DNA of 64,000 nucleotides, taken from positions 7,102,243 through 7,166,242 of the forward strand of contig CAKAKS010000066.1 in NCBI GenBank assembly GCA_916700875.1. The letters run 5' to 3'. Shown in pieces: positions 26,401 to 38,400 of the stretch (positions within the stretch are counted from its first letter, which is position 1; every line of letters begins with the position of its first letter). This stretch comes from Sebastes aleutianus (Eukaryota > Chordata > Actinopteri > Perciformes > Sebastidae). A model generated the notes under the pieces. That model searched no databases. It saw only the letters and a program-made list of their open reading frames with translations, and had not been told where the DNA came from. A program made the position numbers and the translations under genes.

Positions 26401-29400
26401 AGTTCACTGAAATGACCCATGGGAAAACAAGTTAGAATAAATTCATAATCAACCATTTTTGGGCTGTATTAATTCCACAAGCAGATTTGCCAAATCACAA
26501 ACCAGATTAGCCTGTAGGCATCCTCAAATCCGATTGGTTGCATTGGAATGGGAGGGATCCCTGTGATGTTCTCGACTGGAATTCTGTAGGTTTCATCTAC
26601 AAAAAAGAAAAGTTAAATATTAAAATAAAAATGACCTGATTTTATCTTTGTGTGCGTCTTTGAAGCTAAATGAAGCTGTTGTAAAAGTCCCTCCCTGGAT
26701 TGTATGGGAGCCAAAGTGCAACAGTAGTAGAGTAAACAATAAAAAAGAAAACACTACTGTATTGTGAAACATTTTTACACAAGTCACTGGTTACCTTTGG
26801 CAGCCAGGTAGGGTGTGAGCATGTCTCCATAGTTAGTGCCAAAGGAACCTCTCTCCACACCAGAGGGCGGCATGTACCAGGAGTGAGGATACGTCTCATT
26901 GATGTCTGACATGAGACCGTCGTTGATGTCCAAAGGGTCTGTGTAGACCAGCACACCGATGACTCCGTAGGGTGCTGCATTGATGGCCTGCATGAGACAC
27001 ACATGGCATTTGATTAACAACACAATTTAATTTACACCTTTCAATAAATTTAAAGGAACAGTGTGCAGCATTTCGGGAGATCTATTAGCAGAAATGGAAT
27101 ATAATATTCATAACTATGTTTTCATTAGTGTATAATCACCTGAAACTAAGAATCATTGTGTTTTCGTTAGCTTAGATTGAGCCCTTCTTATCTACATAGG
27201 GAGCGAGTCCTCTTCACAGAGTCTGACATGTTGCTCCGCCATGTTCTACAGTAGCCCAGAACGGACAAACCAAACACTGGCTCTAGAGAGAGCCTTTCAC
27301 ATTTTTTTAACGTTACCTGAAGGCCACCGTAGTTCTCCGTCACGCTTGTGAAACTGCAGTAACGTGAGCCACAGAGTGCAAAACCGTGGTGACGCCAGCC
27401 GCCGTCTGACTTCTGTTGCTCCTAAAGTAGTGTTATTATGGTAAGGACGGCCTCTGAGCAATGCGAACGACGTTACCCCGGTTTTGCACTCTGTGGCTCA
27501 CGTTACCGCAGTCTTGGAAAGAGAGGAGTGAGCAGATGGGTACTTGGTTGGTTGCAATCTGCAACCACACCACTATCCTACACACTGTCCCTTTAATGTA
27601 ACAGGCATTTCCACCTGGAAGCATTGCAGTACAACCATCTTTCTACTGATGGTCATTGAACTGTGACAACACTCTGCAGGCTTTACCCAACCTTATTTTT
27701 TGTGCCTGCCATTTATGCATATTTGTCTTTGCGTTGTTGACTGATCTGGGTTTTTGCTGGTCAAAAGAGAGACCATATAACTGTAATACATGTGGGAGAG
27801 AATTCAGATTTAGCTGTAACTTGAAAAGCCACATATATTATTAGATATATTTGGTTGGGTAGGGAATGACATTGCAAAACAATTTGGAATGTTTGATCTG
27901 AGGATAAGCCCTTCAGTACTTTATCGGGTGGTGGATCCATGGAAGAAGAAGAAGAGCTCACTTCCACTGTCGGAACGTTTACAGTGTGACACCCAGCGGA
28001 AGTAAACAACACAAGCGCTCGTAGCTGTGGAGCTGCATCCAAAGACTGTTATTATAGAGCATCTTTGGCTGCATTGAATCAGCAGGACATTCTTTCATTT
28101 GTAATTAAGCAACAATGTCTTCAGTTGAGTATTTGAGAGAGTTTGTGAACGAGCGACTAACTGCTGCTGCTGAAGAAATATTCGGAGTTTTTGAAAAGAC
28201 TATTGTCGAGTACGAGGAAGAGATCGATCGTCAGCGCAAACTGTTGGATATCGTTTGGAATCCTGAAATAAATTTGATTAGGATAGGTGTGTAAAACTTG
28301 ATTATTTTAATACCACAAAACAGAGGAATTATATGTATATGTAATCAAAATTATTTAAAGTGTAACTAAACCCCCAAACCATTTTTTCAGCTGAAAACCA
28401 ATGCCACTTTTGTCAAAAGCATTTTACATATTGTATTTTAAATATGCATAGTGACACCCTCCTATAAAACCACCGTCTCCAACGCTTCAATGTCTGCATT
28501 GCACTGCAATTCACTTCCATGTCTGCATTTTCTTCTTTACCATCACACTAGTATCCTCTTCCTTTTGTTGTCTGTCCCTCCAGAGCTCCCACAGCAACGT
28601 GTCTGTAAGGAGGAGGAGGTTCTCGCTGACCAGCAGCTCTGTATTCAGGAGAGGAACTCCAGTCTGGACCAAGAGGACCCAGAGCCTCCACAGATTAAAG
28701 AGGAACAGGAGGAACTCTGCATCAATCAGGAGGGAGAACAGCTTGAACTGGAGCAGGAGACTGAGACCTTTATGTTGACTCCTACTGATGAGGAAAGTGA
28801 CCACAGTGAACCAGAACCGAACAGTGACCACCAGCTCGTCTCTCACAACTCTCATGTAGCTGAGAGCCAAGATCAGAAAGGAGGTACGCATGGAGACACA
28901 GGATCAACTAGAAACGCAGAGCCAAAGAAAAGACATCGCAAAAGCAAAAGTCACAGTAACAATGTAAACAACTCCAACTTGTTGAAGATTCACCGTAATA
29001 CTCAGGCAGATAAAGCGTCTTTTCAATGTGACACGTGTGGGAAAGCTTTCGAGTTTAAGTCCCATTTGTATATACACCTGAGAATACACAGAGCTGAGAA
29101 GCCACATTCTTGCAACGTCTGTGGGAAAAGATTCAGTCAGATATCAATATTGAACGATCATGTACGAGTCCATGCAGGTGAGAACTTGAAGCCATATTCT
29201 TGCAAAATATGCGGAAAAGTTTTTCGATATAATAGTTATTTGACGGTCCACATGAGAACTCACACAGGTGAGAAGCCATATTCTTGCAACACCTGTGGAA
29301 AAGATTTTCGATCTAATAGTCACTTGATAGACCACATGAGAATCCACACAGGTGAGAAGCCGTTTGCATGCAAAACATGTGGAAAACATTTCAGATCTAG

Positions 29401-32400
29401 CAGTAACTTGATGAGCCACATAAGAGCCCAAACACATGGGAAGCCACATTGTTGCAACACCTGTGGGACAAGATTCAGTCGGAAATCAGAATTGAAAATT
29501 CATATAAGAACCCACACATGTGAAACGCCACATTCTTGCAAAACATGTGGGAAAGATTTCGGTCGTAACAGTGACTTGACGGTCCACATGAGAACCCACA
29601 CAGGTGAGAAGCGATATTCTTGCAAAACATGTGGAAAATGTTTCACACGTAATAATGACTTGTTGTCCCACGTTAGAAGAGCCCACACTGGTGAGAAGCC
29701 GTACATTTGCAAGATCTGCGGGAAAAGATGGTTTGATGCGTCTCAATTGGCAAGGCATACAAGATCGCATACAGACAAGTAGCCTTGTATGCAAAATATG
29801 TGGGATACAAGGGGTTCATGGTCTACAATTCCCTTGAGACGAGGTCACAATATGTTGAAGTAGTATATTGTCAACAATGCCATCAAGTTGTGTTGAACTA
29901 AACTCGTTTTTTCCTTCATATTACTGCATTACTCATTTTTGTTAGCAACAATATTTCTTTGTAACTATCATAATCTCCCAAATCTTTGAAACATCTTTGT
30001 TGCGCAGTGAGTTCATAGTTCCTACAAATGTTAAACCTGTTAATGAATATTATTTTTACAATTTTCATACACCACTTCGGTTATATGAGTGGATTGTGAA
30101 CTCTGATGTTGAGGCTGAGAAACCATCTCTCTACTGGTGTTGGGTCACTTATGTTGTCATCCTGCCAACTAGAGTCTTTGTCTTTTTTGTCTGCAACATG
30201 TCATTTTAGAAGTGACACATAAACACAAATTGAATATGGTTAAATGCTGTACTCTGATCTCATGTTTGTATTCTAACAATAAAGCTTTGTATGGTGATGA
30301 TTTAAGAATACCAGATTCATCCTGAAATCTAAAGCTATAAAAAAAAATCCTGTTCATCAAGGCAGCAGTCGTTGTAGCACGTAGTTCTGAGTTATAGGGA
30401 ATACGGGACGCAGAGAGAGACGATGGGGAATACTAATCTGAGGGAATTAAGGGGTGCTGGAATTCACATTAAATGGATACTGAGCATAGTAGAGAGAGCA
30501 CAGGTCCAGGTACTGTTAGCTTTTTTTAAGGGGAACATTTTTAAAAATATGATATGATGGATAAACATGGATAGGGTGCTAGGGTGGCTGACATGGATAG
30601 GGATTTTATAGCAAAACTAGACTGTAAAACATGGAGGATTAAATATAGGTTGGATAGATAGATAGTAACTTTATTGATCCCGAGGGAAATTCAAGTTTCC
30701 AGCATCACAGTTCCATAGTGCAAAACATGTTAGTAAAATGGCAGTTAATAAAGCTAGTAGTGCAAAGTACAAAGTACAAAAAAATTATACCAGATATAAA
30801 AATACAAGGAGATGAAGAAAACTGTTAAAACTGAATATAGTACAGAGTAACAGCTGTGATACAGGACTATTAAAAAAGTGAATATAGTGCAGAAGAGACT
30901 GTTAAAAATGAATATAGTGCAGAAGAGACTGTCAAAAATGAATATAGTGCAGAAGAGACTGTTAAAAATGAATATATTGTGCAGGGTAACTCCAGTAGCT
31001 TAGTCTGTGAAAGTGCACTGTGTGCATTATTATCTGAGTCTGTCTGTGGAGCACTTTTTAGGGGGGGTTAGGGTTAGGGGGTATTTGTGTGGGTATGTTT
31101 ATTATTATTTTTTTGAGAGATAAATAATAAGTCTACTGTCTGGAACAGAAGGTGGCAGTAATGCACCAATACACTGGATTCCAACAGTCGTTAACAAGAA
31201 GAAGAAGAAGAAGTAGCAGAAGAAGAGCTCACTTCCACTGTCGGAACGTTAACAGTGTGACAACCAGCGGAAGTAAACAACACAGGCGCTACTAACAGCA
31301 GCTGCATCCAGAGACTGTTATTATAGAGCATTTGGCTGCATGCACCTATTATTGCATTATCTAGAAAACGATATTGTAGTCGCAGTGCAGATAATTATTT
31401 AATTTATAATTAAGCAACAATGACTTCAGTTGAGTATTTGAGAGAGTTTGTCAACGAGCGACTAAATGTTGCTGCAGAAGAAATAATCGGAATTTTTGAA
31501 AAGACTATCTTCGAGTATGAAGAAGAGATCGATCGTCAGCGCAAACTGTTGGATATTGTTTGGAACCCTGAAATAAATTTGCACAGGATAGGTGTGTAAA
31601 ACCTGTGATACCACAAAACAGAGGAATATTCTATTTATGTGTGATCAAAATGGTTTAAAGTGTAATTAAACCCTCAAACCATTTTTTTCAGCTGAAAGTG
31701 AATGTGTATGTGTATTTAGTAACGTTATTGTTACTGATAGATTCAGGTCCTAATCTTGACACTAAGTGCAAAGTATCTGAATTCTACAGTATTGTGTTTT
31801 AAATATGCATTATTTACTTTACTGGTTGAAAACTGGTTATTGCAATTGAATTTTGCTATTCGATGATCTGGAGGCAGGTGACGTAAATGGAGGCAGCTTT
31901 CGCACAAACCAACTCTCCAATGCTTCAATGTTGGCATTTTCTTCTTTACCATCACAGTAGTATGATATTCCTTTTGTTGTCTGTCCCTCCAGAGCTCCCA
32001 CAGCAACATGTCTGTAAGGAGGAGGAGGTTCTCGCTGACCAGCAGCTCTGTATTCAGGAGAGGAACTCCAGTCTGGACCAAGAGGACCCAGAGCCTCCAC
32101 AGATTAAAGAGGAACAGGAGGAACTCTGCATCAATCAGGAGGGAGAACAGCTTGAACTGAAGCAGGAGACTGAGACCTTTATGTTGACTCCTACTGATGA
32201 GGAAAGTGACCACAGTGACACAGAACCAAATAGTGACCACCTGCTCCTCTCTCACGACTCTCATGTAGCTGAGAGCCAAGATCAGAAAGGAGGTACGCAT
32301 GGAGACTCAGGATCAACTAGAAATGCAGAGCCAAAACCACAAAAAAGACGTCACAAAAGCACCAACTTTTTCAAGATTCACCGTCATACTGAGGCAGAAA

Positions 32401-35400
32401 AAGCGATTTTTCAATGTGACACATGTGGGAAAGCTTTCGAGTTTAAGTCCCATTTGTATATACACCTCAGAATACACAGATCTGAGAAGCCACATTCTTG
32501 CAACGTCTGTGGGAAAAGATTCAGTCAGATATCAGTATTGAACGATCATGTAAGAGTCCACGCAGGTGACTTGAAGCCATATTCTTGCAAAACATGTGGA
32601 AAAGATTTTCGAAGTAATAGTTACTTGACGGTCCACATGAGAACCCACACAGGTGAGAAGCCATATTCTTGCAACACCTGTGGAAAACATTTTCGAACTA
32701 AGAGTCACTTGATAGACCACATGAGAATCCACACAGGTGAGAAGCCGTATTCGTGCAAAAGATGTGGAAAAGATTTCAGATCTAGCAGTAACATGATGAG
32801 CCACATGAAAACACACACAGGTGAGAAGCCACATTCTTGCAAAACATGTGGAAAACGTTTCACACGTAATAATGACTTGACGGCCCATGTTAGAAGAGCC
32901 CACACTGGTGAGAGACCATACCTTTGCAAGGTCTGCGGGAAAAGATACTTTAATGGTTATCAATTGGGAAGGCATATAAGATCGCATACGGACAAGTAGC
33001 CTTGTATTTCCAAAATATGTGGGAGACAAGTGGTTCATGGTCGAAACACAAGAACTGACAGAAGTGAGGAGCCATAATTGCAGCACTTGAAGGAAAAGTT
33101 TTACTCAAATCACAGACTTGAAAAAGCACCCGAGGATCAAGATACACAGGAGGAACCATCGAGCTGAAACTCCTGTGGATACGTGTTCACTAACTGAATG
33201 ATCATCTCTGTAACTGAATGTCTACAAACTCATTTTGTTGACAACATTTCTTTGAAACAATCATAAACTCCCAAATCTTTGAACATCATTGTTACACAGT
33301 GAGTTCATAGTTCCTACAAATGTTTAACCTGTTAGATTTTTTTTACATTTTATATACTTCAGTTATATGAGTGGATTGTGAACTCTCTGATGTTGAGGCT
33401 GAGAAGCCCTCTCTATAGTGGTGTTGGGTCACTTACTGATGTTGTCATCCTGCCAACTAGAGTCTCTTATTTTTTGTGTGCAACATGTCATTTAAGTTTA
33501 TATTTTTATGTATTTTGTGATTGCAGCGACTTGGTATAATTTTGTTGTTTCTGGCTTTAGAAGTGACACGTAAACACAAATTGTAGATGGTGTGCTACAT
33601 GGTGCTGTCAATGAGTCAGCCTGGTAATAAATATTATAATCAGTGCCCAAAGGAACATGGGAAAATAAATGTTGTTTGTTTGATCTCATGTTTATATTCT
33701 AACAATAAAGCTTTGTATGGTGATGATTTAAGAATACCAGATTCATACTGATGTCTAAAGCTATATGAAAAGATATGAGAAGATGCTTAAAATGTTTCTT
33801 GTTCTTTACTACGTATAAGGCTGTGCAGGTTTACACTTGAATGTGAGTGGTTTATATTAAATGACGCACTCCTATACAGCCAGCAAGACAACCTTCATCC
33901 CACACATATGCATCAAACTCACTGCAGACTAGGTTGTAAAACATGGAGGATAAAATATAGGTTAGGCTTACTGTGTGTGGGTATGTGTAGGCCTATGATT
34001 TTATTATTATTTTATTTTTATTTTGTTTTGTAAGTCTGTTGTCTGATAATGCACCAATAAGCTGGATGCCAACCACAGTTAAAACAAGAAGAAGAAGAAG
34101 AAGAAGAAGAAGAAGAAGAAGAAGAACCCGCACATCCGGCGGGAAGTAAACAACACAAGCATGAGTAGCGTTAGTTGAATGCACCTGTTGAAGGAGCAGG
34201 AAGACAAAGTCGTAGTGCGGATAATTATTTAATTTGTAATAAAACAACAATGTCTTCAGTTGAGTATTTGAGAGAGTTTGTCAACCAGCGACTAACTGCT
34301 GCTGCTGAAGAAATATTCAGAGTTTTTAATAAAAACAAAAACAACAACAAAAATATATAGAGGTATTTGTACATTTAATAGGCCTATCTTAATGTGATAT
34401 TATACTTCTACTTTACTACATTTTACAGGCAAATATTGTATTTTTTAGGCCACTATATTTACTTAACGGCTATATTACTTTGAGGATTAAGATTTTTACA
34501 AAAAAACTCTGATAGTGAGCTTATTAAATATGATGCCTTGTTAAACTATCCATCAGTATGTGTACCTGGTAAAAAAAATTAAATAACTCCAGGTGGAGGT
34601 ACTATCATTTTTAATGTATGGGTATTTTTACACGGTTTGCTACTTTTACTAACCAGTGAAAAGTTGTTCCATTTTTCTTTTAACTTTTAAGTGAATTGTC
34701 TTTGAAATAGCTCGAAACAAAGGTTCAGGTTCAGGTGACTTTATTTGTACCCGTAGGTAGATTTGTTTTGCAGCAAAAATAGAGGATGGCATCCGTATTG
34801 ACAATAAGGTAGAGCACAGACAAGAGACAGACATACCAAAAACATGACAAAGTGTACTCAAAGGGAGAGGATAACATATACCTTGAAAAACAAACTGGGT
34901 GTTTACGAGGAAATATGGAAATCATTTAATGATTTCATAAAAAGTAGTGCTATTGGTGAGCTTCTACAGGAGGAATACTTAAGATAGGACATGTAAAAAT
35001 TCAAAATAGTGGTAGACCCTCTGAAGGGAATGAACTCTTTTTATTTTATTTATTATTTATTTGCTATATATTTATTTTCTGTTTATGTGTATCATCATTT
35101 TGTTAGAGGTGCCATTTAACTGTTTAACTGTATGATTGATACTGTGAAGCTGTATATTGATTTTGGCCCTGTGAGAAAGAGAAAAGTGAAGAGAGAACGG
35201 GTGGGTGGGTGGGGTATGTTATGTTTGTTAAAGTAAATCCTGTATTGAATATATTACATAATAATGCTGATGTTTGTATAACAAAAAAAACAATAAAGAC
35301 ATTGTTAAAAAAAAAAAAAAAAAGAGTACTCAAAGGCTTACTGGAATATAAGGACCGAGCAAAAAGAAAAGAAGGCCACAAGAACAATATGAAAAAAAAA

Positions 35401-38400
35401 CTGAAATATCAGGACAAAAAAGACAATAAAATGAGAAAAAGGATAAACTTTTCCATAAATATGTGCAAAAGCTGCTAGGACTTATTTAAATGAACAACTG
35501 CAGCAAATTGCAGCAAATAAGTCAGTGTAGAGAGAAAAAAAAACAATTTCCCTGTGAAAGGAAACAAGACAGATGTACAACCTTTAATGAAAGCGGAACG
35601 ATAAGCTGACTGACTTCAACTGTCAGAAGTCGGAACGTTAACAGTGTGGCACCCAGCGGAAGTAAACAACACAAAGCGCTAGTAGCTGCATGGACGTGTC
35701 GAGTTAGCTGGAAGGTTATATTGTATTTGTAGTGCAGATAATCATTTAATTTGTGATTAAACAACAATGTCTTCAGTTGAGTATCTGAGAGAGTTTGTTA
35801 ATGAGCGACTAACTGTTGCTGCTGAAGAAATATTTGGTGTTTTTGAGAAAACTATCGTCGAGTATGAAGAAGAGATCGACCGACAGAGAAGACTGTTAGA
35901 TATCGTTTGGAAACCTGCAATAAAGTTACACCGGATAGGTGTGTAAAGCTTGATTATTATAATACCAACAAACAGAGGAGTTCGATTATATAACCTTATA
36001 ATTCAAAGTAATTTATACTGCATTCAAAGAGATGTCTATGCGAGCCTGTTTGGTTCAGGGCTTTCTGCTAGAAAGGTTTTATTTTAACCTAAGGACTGTG
36101 GGTATTAAATTAAATAAGGATTAATGAATTTTGCAAAGCCATAAAAAATGTATTTGTTCTTATTTATACTTATTTTGTAATAATGTGTATATTTTCTTTT
36201 CTGTATTTTTTCTATTTTCAAAGGTTTTTCACCTAATGACTAATAATAATTCCAAAATGAACTGAACTTTCAACTCAACCTACAAAATAAAGGAGGGAAA
36301 AAGGAAAAGCTGTTTGTCACTGAGTGCATTCCAGTTGAACATCTTCGAGTGGATGTTTCAATCTCTCTCAAGTTGGGATACTGCACATATTTAAACAATA
36401 ACTTGACCATTATATTTTGCTAAACCTAACTGGGCTTGTTGCCTAAACCTAAGGGGATTTTTTTTACTTTATTACCAACACAGTAATATTACAGTACATT
36501 AGACAATACAACAGTAAAGGGAGTATTGGGGGCGGGGGGAATAAATTAAAATTATGCTAATTACACACAATAAGGAAAACACCACAAATACTTATTTAAA
36601 ATGTGAATAATCCACATATATATTTTTAAAAATGTTGTCCATGCGATACATGTGGGAAAGCTTTCACTTGAGAATCCACACAAACGTGAAGCCGTTTAAA
36701 TGCAACACCTGTTGGAAAAGGTTATGTTGGGCATCAGAATTGAAAACTCACATAAGAACGCACACAGGTGAGAAGCCATATTCTTGCAAAACATGTGGAA
36801 AAGATTTTGGACGTAGTAGTAGCTTGTTGGTCCACATTAGAAGAGCCCACACTGGTGAGAAGCCGTATTTTTGCAAGATCTGCGTGAAAAGATACTTTCA
36901 TATCACATCCATACATGGTCAGTAGTAAACAGTTGTTAAATAATAATAATAACAATATATATTTTTCACGCTGGTATTGGATTGGCTCTCGGTATCGGCC
37001 GATACCACAAGTTCTGGTATCAGAATCAGTATCGGGAAGGAAAATTGCTTTTGGAACATCTCTACAAAAATGCTATTTACACATTATAACCTAAGTAACA
37101 CTGACGGGGACTACTGTACATGAGTACTTTCATGTTTTATACTTTAAATTACTGACTGTAAAATGGAACGTTTACTAAAGTTTTCAATGCATGGGTATTT
37201 ATACACTGTTATTGGTATTTTACTTACATGTGTTAAGCTCTTCCATCCCTGCTAATATGTTTTAATTATTTCTCTGTCCCTCCAGAGCTCCCACAGCAAC
37301 ATGTCTGTAAGGAGGAGGAGGATCTCGCTGACCAGCAGCTCTGTATTCAGGAGAGAAACTCCAGTCTGGACCAAGAGGACCCAGAGCCTCCACAGATTAA
37401 AGAGGAACAGGAGGAACTCTGCACCAGTCAGGAGGGAGAGCAGCTTGAAGTGAAGCAGGAGGAGACTGAGACCTTTATGTTGACTCCTACTTATGAGGAA
37501 AGTGACCACAGTGACCCAGAACCAAACAGTGACCACCAGCTCCTCTCTCACAACTCTCAAGAAGCTGAGAGCCAAGATCAGAAAGGAGGCAATCATGGCG
37601 ACACAGAGTCAACTACAAATGTAGAGCCAAAGAAAAGACATCACAAAAGCAAAAGTCACAGTAACAATGTAAACAACTCCAACCTGTTAAAGTTTCACCG
37701 GAATACACAGGCAGGTAAAGCGTTTTTCCAATGTGACACATGTGGGAAAGCTTTCAAGTTTAGGTCTTATTTGTATATACACCTGAGAACTCACTCAGGT
37801 GAGAAGCCACATTCTTGCAGCTTCTGTGCGAAAAGATTCAGTCAGATATCAACATTGAAGGCTCATATCAGAATCCACACAAGTGAGAAACCATACACTT
37901 GCAAAACATGTGGAAAAGATTTTCGATACAGTGGTCACCTGATGGTCCACATGAGAACCCACACAGGTGAGAAGCCATATTCTTGCGAAACATGTGGAAA
38001 AGATTTTCGATATAATAGTCACTTGATAAACCACATGAGAACACACACAGGTGAGAAGCCGTTTGCATGCGAAACATGTGGGAAAGCTTTCGCACTTAGT
38101 GGCCACTTGATAGGCCACATGAGAACACACACAGGTGAGAAGCCGTTTACATGCAAAACATGTGGAAAAGAGTTTGGACGTAACCGTGGCTTGATGTCCC
38201 ACATTAGAAGAGCCCACACTGGGGAGAAGCCGTACCTTTGCAAGATTTGCGGGAAAGAATACTTTGAAATGTCTCAATTGGCAAGACATGTAAGACTGCA
38301 TACAGACAAGTAGCCTTGTATTTGCAAAATATGCGAGAGACAATTCAATTCTTGTGGTTCATGGTGAAAACACAAGAACTGACGGAAGTGAAGAACTACA

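Noticed and set aside
28511..29794. Several minus-strand frames of 60-126 codons opposite the zinc-finger exons
   Set aside because: They recur at the same relative positions in every family copy because the plus-strand fingers are repetitive. They are antisense shadows.
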